Notes: generated from the letters alone by a model not told the origin. A stretch of 64,000 nt of DNA from Porphyromonas pasteri (GCF_014647755.1 NZ_BMPU01000001.1:558001-622000), one strand, 5' to 3'; counted from the stretch's first letter, positions 17,116-26,248 are shown. A program made the numbers and translations.

Positions 17116-19425
17116 ATGAAGCTAACAAAGCTACCACTGGTCGCTGCTCTATCGCTCCTCGTGCTCTCGAGCAATGTATGGGCGCAGAGCACCAAGCGAC
17201 TCATCGATGAAGTCAATCCTTTCATAGGGACCTCTAACTTCGGTACGACTAACCCTGGAGCCGTCGTACCCAATGGCTTGATGAGTATCACGCCATTCAA
17301 TGTATCGGGCTCCCCTGAGCTGAATAAGTTCGATAAGGACAAGCGCTGGTGGAGTACACCCTACACCGCTGACAACAAGTTCTTCTCGGGCTTCAGCCAT
17401 GTCAATCTGAGCGGTGTCGGCTGCCCTGAGCTGGGGAGTATCATCGTATCGGCTTCTGCTGGCGATCTCGATGTAGACTATACGCACTACGGCTCAGCAA
17501 TGAGCGAAGAGAAGGCACACCCTGGCTACTACAGCGTACAGCTCGATAAGCACAAGATCAAGGCTGAGGTGACGGCTACTCAGCGTACAGCCGTCTCTGC
17601 CTTCACCTTTGAGCGCGGTGGTAAGAGCAATATCCTCGTAAACCTAGGTCTGGGTCTGACGAATGAGAGTGGTGCGACCGTGCGCTTCCTCAATGACTCG
17701 ACCATCGTAGGGAGCAAGCTCATGGGTACCTTCTGCTATGCCCCCCAGGCAGTCTTTAATCAGTACTTCGCTATCCGCATCAGCCGTCGTGCACCAGCCT
17801 CGGGCTACTGGAAGAAGCAGCCTCCTATGGAAGGCGTAGAAGCTGAATGGGACAAGGATCAAGGCAAGTACAAGATCTATCCTACCTACCGCAAGGAAAT
17901 CAGTGGTAATGATATCGGGGTATGGTTCTCCTACGACACTAAGCCTGGTGAGACAATCTACGTCCAGACGGGCGTATCCTTCGTCAGCGAAGAGAATGCC
18001 CTGCTGAACCTCACTACGGAGCAGCCTAAGCTGGACTTCGCTGCTGTTCGTCGCGCAGCAGAGGATAGCTGGGAGAAGGCACTGCGTGTCGTCGAGGTCG
18101 AAGGCGGTACGACGGACCAGCGTAAGATCTTCTACACGGCACTCTATCATCTCTTGATCCACCCCAACATCCTGCAGGACGTCAACGGTCAGTATCCTAT
18201 GATGGGATCACTCCAGACGGCTACGACGAAGCACGACAGATATACCGTCTATTCGCTGTGGGATACCTACCGCAATGTCCATCCGCTCCTCTCGATCCTC
18301 TATCCACGCAAGCAGCTGGCTATGGTAGAGACGATGCTGGATATGTATAAGGAAGGTGGCTGGCTCCCCAAGTGGGAGCTCTACGGGCAGGAGACCTTCA
18401 CCATGGAAGGAGATCCCTCGATCATCGTGATCAATGACACGTGGCAGCGTGGTATCCGTGACTTTGACACGAAGCTCGCTTACGAAGCCATGCTCAAGGG
18501 CGCTACGACGCCTGGTAAGGACAATAAGCTCCGTCCTGACTTCGATGACTACGCTTCACGAGGCTACGTCCCCTTAAGAGAGAAGTTCGACAACTCCGTC
18601 TCTCACGCGCTGGAGTACTACATCGCAGACTGGAATCTCAGCCAGTTCGCCAGTGCTATGGGCAAGAAGAAGGATGCACAGCTTTTCGCTCGCCGAGCTT
18701 CTGGCTACAAGCACTACTATGACAAGGAGACGGGGCTACTTCGTCCTATCCTCCCCGATGGGAAGTTCCTCACGCCCTTCCACCCCACCCTCGGTCGCGA
18801 CTTCGAGCCTAACCCAGGCTTCCACGAAGGGAACTCTTGGAACTATAGCTTCTACGTCCCCCACGATATCCGTGGCCTTGCGAAGCTCATGGGAGGTGAA
18901 CGCAAGTTCGTCGACAAGCTCCAGAGCGTCTTCGATAAGGAGAACTATGATCCAGCTAATGAGCCCGACATCGCTTATCCCTATCTCTTCACCTACTTCC
19001 CCAAGGAAGCATGGCGCACACAGCGTATCACGAGCAAGCTCCTCGGGCTGTATTATCGCAACGACCCCAGCGGTATCCCAGGCAATGATGATACGGGTGC
19101 GATGAGCGCATGGGCTATCTTCTCGATGCTTGGCTTCTATCCCGACTGCCCCGGATCGATGAGCTACGGGCTTACTACGCCTACTTTTGACAAGGTCACC
19201 ATACACCTTGACACGAAGTACTACAAGAATCCTACGCTGGTCATCGAGACGCGTCCTGTAGACGAACATACCAACCGTCAGCGCATCTATTTTGACGAGT
19301 TCCAGATAGGTAACAAGCTCTATAAGAACACCTACCGCATCAATCACGACGAACTGATGAATGCTGGCAAGATCACCTTCTTCACGAAGCTTGTAGGGGG
19401 TACGCCAGAGATTACGGTGGATTAA
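17116..19425 (+). CDS. GH92 alpha-mannosidase, secreted
   Basis: A 769-residue protein with a signal peptide (hydrophobic stretch then NVWAQ). VNPFIGTSNFGTTNPGA opens the family's N-terminal domain. The catalytic domain shows YSLWDTYRNVHPL, GGWLPKWELYG, HEGNSWNYSF with the acid Glu571, and GNDDTGAMSAW with Asp658/659 at the base position. GH92 enzymes are calcium-dependent exo-alpha-mannosidases acting on host N-glycans or yeast mannan; the linkage cannot be read from sequence. No SusC/SusD genes are adjacent, so it stands alone. Confidence 0.92.
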   Translation: MKLTKLPLVAALSLLVLSSNVWAQSTKRLIDEVNPFIGTSNFGTTNPGAVVPNGLMSITPFNVSGSPELNKFDKDKRWWSTPYTADNKFFSGFSHVNLSGVGCPELGSIIVSASAGDLDVDYTHYGSAMSEEKAHPGYYSVQLDKHKIKAEVTATQRTAVSAFTFERGGKSNILVNLGLGLTNESGATVRFLNDSTIVGSKLMGTFCYAPQAVFNQYFAIRISRRAPASGYWKKQPPMEGVEAEWDKDQGKYKIYPTYRKEISGNDIGVWFSYDTKPGETIYVQTGVSFVSEENALLNLTTEQPKLDFAAVRRAAEDSWEKALRVVEVEGGTTDQRKIFYTALYHLLIHPNILQDVNGQYPMMGSLQTATTKHDRYTVYSLWDTYRNVHPLLSILYPRKQLAMVETMLDMYKEGGWLPKWELYGQETFTMEGDPSIIVINDTWQRGIRDFDTKLAYEAMLKGATTPGKDNKLRPDFDDYASRGYVPLREKFDNSVSHALEYYIADWNLSQFASAMGKKKDAQLFARRASGYKHYYDKETGLLRPILPDGKFLTPFHPTLGRDFEPNPGFHEGNSWNYSFYVPHDIRGLAKLMGGERKFVDKLQSVFDKENYDPANEPDIAYPYLFTYFPKEAWRTQRITSKLLGLYYRNDPSGIPGNDDTGAMSAWAIFSMLGFYPDCPGSMSYGLTTPTFDKVTIHLDTKYYKNPTLVIETRPVDEHTNRQRIYFDEFQIGNKLYKNTYRINHDELMNAGKITFFTKLVGGTPEITVD

Positions 19426-19471
19426 TCAGAGTGAGGGTATCAATTTTTTTTGCAGGAAAGGCCGTAGAGCC

Positions 19472-19501
19472 TTTGTATAAGCAAAAAAATCTGTACATTT
19501 G
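19472..19501 (+). promoter_or_regulatory. HU gene promoter
   Basis: TTTG at 19472-19475 and TACATTTG at 19494-19501, 18 bases apart, are a full match to the Bacteroidetes TTTG/TAnnTTTG consensus. A second -7 box, TAACTTTG, lies at 19577-19584, only 23 bases before the start codon. Confidence 0.65.
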
Positions 19502-19606
19502 GAACAGAATCAAGAGGGAGTTACGGCACACAATCCCACCAGGATACCTCCAGAAGCTCCCCCTCCTCAATGCAATTAACTTTGTACAACCCATACAACA
19601 GAACTT

Positions 19607-19900
19607 ATGAACAAGACAGAATTTATCGCACGTGTGGCTGAAGTAGCTGAGCTGACCAAGGTAGATGCTCGCAAGGCCGTTGAAGCTTTCGCTTCTATTG
19701 TAGCTGCAGAACTCAAGAAGGGTGAGAAGATCACGCTTCTCGGCTTCGGTACCTTCTCTGTAAATGAAAAGCCTGCTCGTCAGGGTATCAATCCTCAGAC
19801 GAAGAAGAAGATCCAGATCCCTGCTCGCAAGGCTGTGAAGTTCAAGGCTGGTGCAGCTCTCGACCTCAACGTAGCTCCTGCTAAGAAGGGCAAGAAGTAA
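19607..19900 (+). CDS. HU-family DNA-binding protein
   Basis: 97 residues with the classical HU layout: MNKTEFIARVAE, LLGFGTFSV, and the DNA-inserting arm RQGINPQTKKKIQIPARKA. It has a short lysine-rich tail (KKGKK). It bends and packages chromosomal DNA as a dimer. It has its own promoter and terminator. Confidence 0.96.
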   Translation: MNKTEFIARVAEVAELTKVDARKAVEAFASIVAAELKKGEKITLLGFGTFSVNEKPARQGINPQTKKKIQIPARKAVKFKAGAALDLNVAPAKKGKK

Positions 19901-19930
19901 GCAGCACGACACGTGTTTCACTAATGGCGT

Positions 19931-19971
19931 AAGGTCACTTCATCTATTTGATGGAGTGGCCTTGCTCTTTT
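19931..19971 (+). terminator. Terminator after the HU gene
   Basis: AAGGTCACTTCATC (19931-19944) pairs with GATGGAGTGGCCTT (19950-19963) using two G-U pairs, loop of five, then GCTCTTTTC. Confidence 0.85.
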
Positions 19972-19996
19972 CATCCCCCACCCACACAGATATCCG

Positions 19997-20290
19997 ATGA
20001 TCCAGCTTACTACAAGCGGCGAAGAGAGCCGCCTCACACTCCACGAAGGCAGCGAAGAGCTTGGCCACATTTCCTTTCGTGTGCTTCCCGAGACGTCCAT
20101 TGCTGTAGCCGAACACACGCGTGTTTCGCCCGAGCATCAAGGCAAAGGCATCGCCGCAAAATTAGCCGCAAGCTTCTTCGAGCACTGCCAAAAGGAAGGC
20201 CTTCTTGTTCGTCCCGTCTGTTCCTACATAGTGGCTTATATGGAGCGCCATCCGGAGCTCGAGTCGCTTCGTGCTCCAGAGGAAGCATAG
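19997..20290 (+). CDS. Small GNAT acetyltransferase (YjdJ/GtAc type)
   Basis: 97 residues, typical for the short GNAT subfamily (Acetyltransf_CG). HTRVSPEHQGKGIAAKLAA carries the acetyl-CoA loop (QGKGIA), and VCSYIVAYMERHPE is the conserved C-terminal end. The substrate is unknown. It lies between the HU terminator and a repeat array. Confidence 0.85.
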   Translation: MIQLTTSGEESRLTLHEGSEELGHISFRVLPETSIAVAEHTRVSPEHQGKGIAAKLAASFFEHCQKEGLLVRPVCSYIVAYMERHPELESLRAPEEA

Positions 20291-20313
20291 CCTTCAAGTA
20301 CAAGCGACAAGAA

Positions 20314-20631
20314 GTACCTCTACTTCTCAGCAGAAGTTATATTACTTCTAACTGAATGTTATATTACTTTTCGTCAGAAGTAATATAACATCTGAACAAA
20401 GGGTATATACCCTTCTGGCGAATAGTATATACCCTTTGAGCAAAAGGTATATACCCTACGACCGAAAGGTATATTCCTCACGACCGAAAGGTATATTCCT
20501 CACGACCAAAAGGTATATTCCTCACGACCGAAAGGTATATTCCTCACGACCGAAAGGTATATTCCTCGTGACCGAAAGGTATATTCCTCACGACCGAAAG
20601 GTATATTCCTCGCGACCGAAAGGTATATTCC
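20314..20631. repeat. 22-bp palindrome array that changes core class (15 units)
   Basis: Fifteen cores start every 22 bases from 20314 to 20622 without a break in register. The first has only the GAAGT...ACTTC arms. At 20336 and 20358 the core is GTTATATTAC, and at 20380 its complement GTAATATAAC. From 20402 it is GGTATATACC and relatives, and from 20468 GGTATATTCC, where spacers become nearly identical (TCACGACCGAAA). An open frame runs through it (20436-20651) only because 66 bases is a whole number of codons. Confidence 0.92.
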
Positions 20632-20712
20632 TTCTTACGGCAAGCTATTGAGCTTCGTCTGTGCGCTACGGAAGGTCGCCTTCAACAGCAGCCGATACGC
20701 CCCCCAAAAACG

Positions 20713-20753
20713 AGTCCCAGCTCTGCGGTAAATACTACCGCAGGGCTGGGACT
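20713..20753 (-). terminator. Terminator of the YceI gene
   Basis: AGTCCCAGC plus CTGCGGTA (20713-20730) pair with 20736-20753 around one mismatch. On the minus strand the stem is followed by CGTTTTT. Confidence 0.85.
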
Positions 20754-20780
20754 TATTCCGTCGAAGAGACGGGAGAATGC

Positions 20781-21452
20781 TTACTTCGTGCGAAGGAGGA
20801 AGCTCAGCTCGATATCATCGTTGATGAAGTTGTCGCCGAGACCAGTGAAGAAACTCTTCGAGCCGTACTTGACATTCCAGTCAGCACGATTGATGTTGAA
20901 GGGCTTGCTCGCGATGGCGTAGGTGCCGTGCTCCTGATCATAGACGACGGAGGCGACGGGGATGGTGATGTTCTTAGTGACATCCTTCAGCGTGAGATTC
21001 CCCTTGAGCTCCGTGAGGTCCGTGATGCGGACGCCTTCGGCGGGGATATTCGTCAGCTCAAACTTTACTTCGGGGTACTTAGCAGAATCGAAGAAGTCTT
21101 CGCTCAGAAGGTGAGCCTTGAGCTTATCACCGCCTTCCTCGGGCTTGAGATCCTCTACAGTGAGGCTGTCAAGGCGAAGAGCGACGTAGCCACCACGAAG
21201 GATACCTTCGCGAAGATCAAGCTGCCCCGAGCTAACAGGAAGCTTGCCGTAGTGCGAACCCGTTGGCTTGAAGCCCTTCCACTGAACTTCAGAGGTGGCG
21301 AAATCAATCTGTACACCCTGTGCGCTATCAATAGCAGAGGCAGCCACAGAGTCAGAAGCCGCTACACTGCTCTGCCCATTCGAGCCCGAGCAGGAGGCAA
21401 TAAAGGAGCCCGCAGCGAGAAGTCCCGCCAGAGCCCAAGTCATTTTCTTCAT
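20781..21452 (-). CDS. YceI-family lipoprotein
   Basis: I start at ATG 21452, which gives a proper lipoprotein signal: MKKMTWALAGLLAAGSFIAS then Cys21. The upstream start would add five residues before it. The mature protein is a YceI lipocalin-like barrel: WKGFKPTGSHYGKLPVSSG, ILRGGYVALRLDSL, KFELTNIP and GNLTLKDVTKNITIPV. Family members bind isoprenoid-like or other amphipathic ligands; the ligand here is not known. It is monocistronic and located at the outer or inner membrane by its lipid anchor. Confidence 0.88.
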   Translation of the reverse strand: MKKMTWALAGLLAAGSFIASCSGSNGQSSVAASDSVAASAIDSAQGVQIDFATSEVQWKGFKPTGSHYGKLPVSSGQLDLREGILRGGYVALRLDSLTVEDLKPEEGGDKLKAHLLSEDFFDSAKYPEVKFELTNIPAEGVRITDLTELKGNLTLKDVTKNITIPVASVVYDQEHGTYAIASKPFNINRADWNVKYGSKSFFTGLGDNFINDDIELSFLLRTK

Positions 21453-21579
21453 ATATAATCGGATCAATAATTAGGGATTGTTATCAAGAAAACCACGAAG
21501 TAATAAAAAATGTTCACGACGCCTATTTGGAAAGCTCTGCGAAGTCAAGGCAGCTCCCAAGCGAAGAGCCTTCACATAA

Positions 21580-21626
21580 AAGAGCTTCGCGCCCCACATC
21601 CCCCAAGGGAGATCTGGAGCGCGAAG
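21580..21626 (-). terminator. Terminator of the methylmalonyl-CoA decarboxylase operon
   Basis: GCTTCGCGC (21584-21592) pairs with GCGCGAAG (21619-21626); on the minus strand CTCTTTTATG follows the stem. It lies 34 bases past the last gene of the operon. Confidence 0.7.
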
Positions 21627-21659
21627 GCCTATAGCAGTGTGTAGTGTGTCGGTGATCCC

Positions 21660-22814
21660 TTAGCCAAGGAAGCTCAGGAGGATACCAGCTGCGACAGCTG
21701 ACCCAATAACCCCGGCGACGTTAGGCCCCATGGCGTGCATGAGGAGGTAGTTCGTGGGGTCGTATTCCAGACCAAGCGTCTGAGAGATACGTGCAGAGTC
21801 AGGCACAGCAGAGACACCAGCATTCCCGATGAGAGGATTGATCTTGTTCTCCTTCTTGAGGAAGAGGTTGAAGAACTTGACGAAGAGGATCCCGCTCACC
21901 GTAGCTACGACGAAGGAGAATGCCCCGAGTCCGAAGATCAATATTGAGTTACCCGTGAGGAATTCCGTAGCCTGGGTCGAAGCACCTACCGTGACACCGA
22001 GGAGGATCGTGATCGTATCGATCAGCGGCCCCTTAGCTGTGTCAGCAAGACGCTTCGTGACACCACTCTCGCGAAGGAGATTACCAAAGAAGAGCATCCC
22101 TAAGAGAGGCAGTGCGGGCGGTACGAGCATCGTCGTCAAGAGAAGCCCTGCGATAGGGAAGATGATCTTCTCCGTCTGAGAGACCTGACGAGGGCGCTTC
22201 ATGCGCATTACACGCTCCTTCTTCGTCGTCAGAAGACGCATGAAGGGAGGCTGGATCACGGGCACCAGAGCCATGTAGGAGTAAGCCGACACGGCGATAG
22301 CACCGAGGAGATGAGGAGCCAAGCGGTTCGAGAGGAAGATAGCTGTCGGGCCATCTGCTCCACCGATGATACCAATAGCCCCTGCTTCAGTTGGCGTAAA
22401 GCCCAGCTGTAGAGCTGTCATGTAAGCTGCAAAGATACCGAACTGTGCAGCCGCTCCGACGAGCATGAGCTTGGGGTTAGAGATAAGAGCCGTGAAGTCT
22501 GTCATCGCACCGATCCCGAGGAAGATCAAGGGCGGATACCACCCTTGACGCACCCCTTGGTATAGGATGTTCAGTACAGAGCCTTGTTCATAGATACCGA
22601 CCTGCAGCCCGTTGAGCATAGGTATGTTCCCGATGAGCATACCGAAGCCAATAGGGATGAGCAGCATTGGCTCAAACTCATATCTGATAGCTAAGAAGAT
22701 GAAGAGCAGACCGACCAGGATCATGATCAGGTGCCCAGGAGTGGCATTAGCTACCCCCGTGAAGGAGTAGAAGGTCTCCAGATTCTCAGCTAAGAAGCCC
22801 CAGAAGGAGGACAT
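21660..22814 (-). CDS. Na+-translocating methylmalonyl-CoA decarboxylase, beta subunit
   Basis: 384 residues, very hydrophobic, with the OadB/MmdB family core GAIGIIGGADGPTAIFLS and the conserved loop after it. The beta subunit takes the carboxyl group from carboxy-biotin, decarboxylates it and pumps Na+ outward across the inner membrane. It is the last gene of the operon, four bases after the biotin carrier. Oxaloacetate and glutaconyl-CoA decarboxylases share this subunit type, so substrate is judged from the neighbouring mmdA and epimerase genes. Confidence 0.92.
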   Translation of the reverse strand: MSSFWGFLAENLETFYSFTGVANATPGHLIMILVGLLFIFLAIRYEFEPMLLIPIGFGMLIGNIPMLNGLQVGIYEQGSVLNILYQGVRQGWYPPLIFLGIGAMTDFTALISNPKLMLVGAAAQFGIFAAYMTALQLGFTPTEAGAIGIIGGADGPTAIFLSNRLAPHLLGAIAVSAYSYMALVPVIQPPFMRLLTTKKERVMRMKRPRQVSQTEKIIFPIAGLLLTTMLVPPALPLLGMLFFGNLLRESGVTKRLADTAKGPLIDTITILLGVTVGASTQATEFLTGNSILIFGLGAFSFVVATVSGILFVKFFNLFLKKENKINPLIGNAGVSAVPDSARISQTLGLEYDPTNYLLMHAMGPNVAGVIGSAVAAGILLSFLG

Positions 22815-22818
22815 AAGA

Positions 22819-23304
22819 CTATCCGATGATTACGATATCAGAGCCTTCGAGGATGTTATCCCCCTTAGAGACCTTGATGGCAGTGATGACACCATCGCAC
22901 TCAGCGTTGATGTTGTTCTCCATCTTCATAGCCTCGAGGATAGCCACCGTCTGACCAGCCTTTACCTGATCGCCTACAGCGACCTTGATGTCGAGGATGA
23001 CACCGGGCAGAGGAGACTGGACAGCCGTACCCTTACCTGCGGGAGCTGCGGGTTCGGCAGCAGGAGCAGCGGGTGCGATAGGCTGAGGAGCGGGTGCAGG
23101 AGCGGCGGGGGCTGCAGCAGGAGCAGGTGCGGGAGCCGCAGCAGGCTTAGCTGCTGGACGTGGAGCAGGTGCGGTGTAGCCTTCGGTGAGGATATCTACC
23201 TGGTAGGAGACACCATTTACTTCTACGGCAGCCTTGTCGCCTTCGAGATCGATGATAGCGACACTGTACTCGTTGCCATTGATCTTATACTTGTACTCTT
23301 TCAT
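22819..23304 (-). CDS. Biotin carboxyl carrier subunit of the decarboxylase
   Basis: 161 residues: a short N-terminal beta segment, a long Ala/Pro-rich flexible linker (about 44-88), then a biotinyl domain with EAMKMENN, whose Lys127 is the biotin site. It shuttles CO2 from the carboxyltransferase (mmdA product) to the membrane beta subunit. Confidence 0.95.
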   Translation of the reverse strand: MKEYKYKINGNEYSVAIIDLEGDKAAVEVNGVSYQVDILTEGYTAPAPRPAAKPAAAPAPAPAAAPAAPAPAPQPIAPAAPAAEPAAPAGKGTAVQSPLPGVILDIKVAVGDQVKAGQTVAILEAMKMENNINAECDGVITAIKVSKGDNILEGSDIVIIG

Positions 23305-23334
23305 TGTGGATAGGGAGTTGAATGTGATTGCTTA

Positions 23335-23517
23335 TTATAGTTGCGTGAGGATAGGAAGCTGGCGCATCGTCAGAGCCTTAGAGGCCCAGGGAGATGGAGC
23401 CGTACGCTTGTAGGTGAGCACCAGAGACTCTTGGTCGTGGAGGTGCTTACCCAGCTCTTCGTGCAGCGCATACGAGATGGCGACGAAGACTTCCTTGAGA
23501 TTGGGTTCCTGCGACAT
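23335..23517 (-). CDS. Small protein related to the tail of the preceding OadG-like subunit
   Basis: From ATG 23517 the protein has 60 residues; an upstream start at 23571 would overlap the preceding gene by 32 bases. It shares with the C terminus of that preceding protein the pattern VAIS.AL..EL, HDQES.VLTYK (HDHESYVLTIR there) and a short tail. It has no membrane segment. It appears to be a duplicated cytoplasmic tail domain of the gamma-like subunit. A role in assembly or stability of the decarboxylase is a guess from position between the gamma-like and biotin carrier genes. Confidence 0.6.
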   Translation of the reverse strand: MSQEPNLKEVFVAISYALHEELGKHLHDQESLVLTYKRTAPSPWASKALTMRQLPILTQL

Positions 23518-23539
23518 ATTTCTTGTGAGGATAGCTTGT

Positions 23540-24037
23540 TTATCGTTTGAGGGCCGGAGTCTGTCGGACATGCGCGTTCCACATCGTGGGACGGTGGCGT
23601 ATCGTCAGGACGTAGCTTTCGTGATCGTGCTGCGTCTCGAGCTCAGAGCGAAGAGCCATCGCGATAACGGCGGCAACTTCATCAGGCTTCCCCACGGCAC
23701 TCTGGAGAGCCAGTGAGATGGCTACCAGAGCTTCAGCGGAGGGCTTACCTGTAGAGCTCGCTGCGGGCGCCTTCTGAGTAGCGGGCTTCTCGACCTTCGG
23801 AGCATTTCTCCTCTGGAAGAATATCCCGATGCATCGGAAGATGAGCACCAGCATCAGCAGCGCGAGGAAGACGACGAGCACAGCCGTGAAGGTCATAATA
23901 CCTCCAGCAGGGTCGCGCTCGGCGAGTCTTTGGACTTTCTCGGAGAGCTGAGGATGGTCTTGAGCCCATGCCACCATCGGTGCTGCCGCAAGCGACAGCC
24001 CGAGGGTTAGCTGGTATAGTTTGCGAGCGAGATTCAT
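23540..24037 (-). CDS. OadG-like gamma/delta subunit of the decarboxylase
   Basis: 165 residues: a signal-like N terminus ending MVAWAQ, a single membrane helix (GIMTFTAVLVVFLALLML, about 46-70), a Lys/Pro/Ala linker and a cytoplasmic tail with VAISLAL and HDHESYVLTIR. Length and layout fit PF04277-type OadG subunits, which hold the decarboxylase complex together at the membrane. Sequence conservation in this family is low, so the call rests on layout and operon position. Confidence 0.8.
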   Translation of the reverse strand: MNLARKLYQLTLGLSLAAAPMVAWAQDHPQLSEKVQRLAERDPAGGIMTFTAVLVVFLALLMLVLIFRCIGIFFQRRNAPKVEKPATQKAPAASSTGKPSAEALVAISLALQSAVGKPDEVAAVIAMALRSELETQHDHESYVLTIRHRPTMWNAHVRQTPALKR

Positions 24038-24080
24038 AGCGTGTAGCTTGATGGACTATGAATGGCCAAGACAAGCCTGC

Positions 24081-25634
24081 TTAGAGAGGCAGGTTGTCGT
24101 GCTTCTTCGCAGGATTGATCTGCTTCTTGGTGCGGAGCTGCTCAAGAGCGCGGATGATACGGAAGCGCGTGTTGCGAGGCTCGATGACGTCATCCATATA
24201 GCCATAAGAAGCGGCGTTGTATGGGTTGGCGAAGGCCTTGCGGTATTCTTCTTCCTTCTCAGCAGCAGCCTGTGCAGGATCTTCTGCTGCAGCGACCTCC
24301 TTAGCGAAGATAACTTCGACAGCACCCGTGGGACCCATAACAGCGATTTCTGCTGAAGGCCATGCGAGGTTGATGTCGGAGCGCAGATGCTTAGAGCTCA
24401 TCACGATGTAAGCACCACCATAAGCCTTACGCAGCGTGACGGTGATCTTGGGCACCGTAGCTTCACCGAAGGCGTAGAGGAGCTTAGCACCATGGACGAT
24501 AACCCCGTTGTATTCCTGCCCTGTACCTGGGAGGAAGCCTGGGACGTCTACGAGGGTGACGAGAGGGATGTTGAAGGCGTCACAGAAGCGGACGAAGCGA
24601 GCAGCCTTACGAGAAGCATTGCTGTCGAGGGCACCTGCCATGACCATAGGCTGGTTAGCGACGATACCGACGCTCTGACCATTGAAGCGAGCGAAGCCGA
24701 TGATGATGTTCTTAGCCCAGTCACGGTGTACTTCGAGGAACTCACCATTGTCGACGATCGTACCGATGACATCGTACATGTTGTAGCCCTTGTTAGGCTG
24801 GTCAGGGATGATCGTGTTGAGGACATCGTCGACACGGTCTACTACGTCCGTAGGCTCTACGCAAGGAGCATCCTCCATGTTGTTCTGGGGGATGAAGGAG
24901 AGCAGGTGACGGATCAGGCGGATACCTTCCTCTTCATTGTCTACAGCGAAGTGAGCGACACCACTCTTGGAGGCGTGTACGCTGGCACCACCGAGCTGCT
25001 CCTGGGTAACGTCTTCACCCGTGACGGTCTTGACGACCTTGGGGCCCGTGAGGAACATGTAGCTCGTACCCTTGCTCATGATGTTGAAGTCAGTAAGAGC
25101 AGGTGAGTAAACGGCACCACCGGCGCAAGGACCGAAGATAGCAGAGATCTGGGGGATCACACCCGAAGCCAGGATGTTGTTCTGGAAGATGTCACCATAG
25201 CCGCTGAGAGCATTGATACCTTCCTGAATACGGGCACCACCCGAGTCGTTAAGGCCGATGACAGGAGCACCCATCTTCATAGCGAGCTCCATGACCTTAC
25301 AGATCTTCGAAGCCAGCATTTCGGAGAGTGCACCACCGAAGACGGTGAAGTCCTGTGCAAAGACATAGACCAGACGACCGTCGATCGTACCGGCCCCGGT
25401 GACGACACCGTCACCGAGGAACTTCGTCTTGTCGATACCGAAGTTCGTCGAGCGGTGCAGGACGAAGGTGTCGATTTCGTCGAAGCTACCTTCGTCGAGG
25501 AGGAGGGCGATACGCTCGCGAGCGGTGAACTTACCCTTCTGGTGCTGGCTGTCGATACGCTTCTGACCGCCACCGATGTGGGCCTTAGCGCGGAGCTCAA
25601 TAAGCTCCTTGATTTTCTCTAATTGGACACTCAT
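24081..25634 (-). CDS. mmdA: Methylmalonyl-CoA decarboxylase alpha subunit (carboxyltransferase)
   Basis: 517 residues with the acyl-CoA carboxyltransferase fold: [31 protein letters not shown], a [13 protein letters not shown] oxyanion block and [18 protein letters not shown] in the second half. It transfers the carboxyl of methylmalonyl-CoA to biotin, yielding propionyl-CoA. Propionyl-CoA carboxylase beta chains are close relatives; the membrane beta and OadG-like genes downstream decide for the Na+-pumping decarboxylase. Confidence 0.93.
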   Translation of the reverse strand: MSVQLEKIKELIELRAKAHIGGGQKRIDSQHQKGKFTARERIALLLDEGSFDEIDTFVLHRSTNFGIDKTKFLGDGVVTGAGTIDGRLVYVFAQDFTVFGGALSEMLASKICKVMELAMKMGAPVIGLNDSGGARIQEGINALSGYGDIFQNNILASGVIPQISAIFGPCAGGAVYSPALTDFNIMSKGTSYMFLTGPKVVKTVTGEDVTQEQLGGASVHASKSGVAHFAVDNEEEGIRLIRHLLSFIPQNNMEDAPCVEPTDVVDRVDDVLNTIIPDQPNKGYNMYDVIGTIVDNGEFLEVHRDWAKNIIIGFARFNGQSVGIVANQPMVMAGALDSNASRKAARFVRFCDAFNIPLVTLVDVPGFLPGTGQEYNGVIVHGAKLLYAFGEATVPKITVTLRKAYGGAYIVMSSKHLRSDINLAWPSAEIAVMGPTGAVEVIFAKEVAAAEDPAQAAAEKEEEYRKAFANPYNAASYGYMDDVIEPRNTRFRIIRALEQLRTKKQINPAKKHDNLPL

Positions 25635-25684
25635 ATTGATTGCTGTTAGTAGATACTGTCGTTATTTAGGATAGAGAGATTATT

Positions 25685-25752
25685 AGAATGGGATAATAGA
25701 GGAGATCACGTAAGCGGGACTTCCGCTCTGGACTCTTCTATTATCCCATTCT
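25685..25752. promoter_or_regulatory. Long perfect inverted repeat between the epimerase gene and mmdA
   Basis: AGAATGGGATAATAGA (25685-25700) is a perfect 16-base complement of 25737-25752. Within the loop AGCGG and CCGCT form a second small hairpin. No U tract follows on the minus strand. Placed inside an operon, it may partly end transcription or mark an RNA processing or stability site, giving the epimerase and decarboxylase different mRNA levels. Confidence 0.6.
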
Positions 25753-25760
25753 TCGGTCAA

Positions 25761-26174
25761 TTACTCGACGTCTCTGTGGTCACACAGCTCGGTGAGGACA
25801 CCGATCGTGCTCTTGGGGTGGAGGAAGCCGATGTTCAGACCTTCAGCCCCCTTACGAGACTGCTTGTCGATCAGCTGGACACCCTTATCAGCGAGCTCTT
25901 GCAGCGCTTCGTCAGCGTTAGGCACAGCGAAAGCGATGTGGTGGATACCTTCCCCACGCTTCTCGATGAACTTTGCGATGGTGCTTTCGGGAGAGGTAGC
26001 TTCGAGCAGTTCGATCTTCGTCTGACCGACCTTGAAGAAGGCCGTCTTAACCTTCTGGTCTGCTACTTCTTCGATGTTGTAGCACTTCAGACCGAGGATG
26101 CCTTCATAATAAGGCAGTGATGCTTCGATACTCTTTACGGCGATGCCAAGATGCTCGATGTGTGAGAGGTTCAT
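25761..26174 (-). CDS. mce: Methylmalonyl-CoA epimerase
   Basis: I choose ATG 26174 (137 residues, MNLSHIEHLGIAV); an upstream frame to 26273 would add 33 residues that do not fit the family. It is a vicinal oxygen chelate protein: metal ligands His8, His79 and Glu129 are in place (EHLGIAV, IHHIAFAV, VLTEL). It converts (R)- to (S)-methylmalonyl-CoA or the reverse, linking B12-dependent methylmalonyl-CoA mutase to the decarboxylase encoded just downstream. Confidence 0.93.
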   Translation of the reverse strand: MNLSHIEHLGIAVKSIEASLPYYEGILGLKCYNIEEVADQKVKTAFFKVGQTKIELLEATSPESTIAKFIEKRGEGIHHIAFAVPNADEALQELADKGVQLIDKQSRKGAEGLNIGFLHPKSTIGVLTELCDHRDVE

Positions 26175-26248
26175 AGCTTTTCTATCTTGCTTTGAGTTGA
26201 TATGATTAGGGCAGGAGGACGGTCCTCTACCCCGTAACTTCTGTACTG

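Noticed and set aside
20436-20651. 71-codon frame with repeats such as KVYSSRPKGIF
   Set aside because: It is a translation of the 22-base array; three units make 66 bases, so no stop appears. No start signal or family supports a protein.
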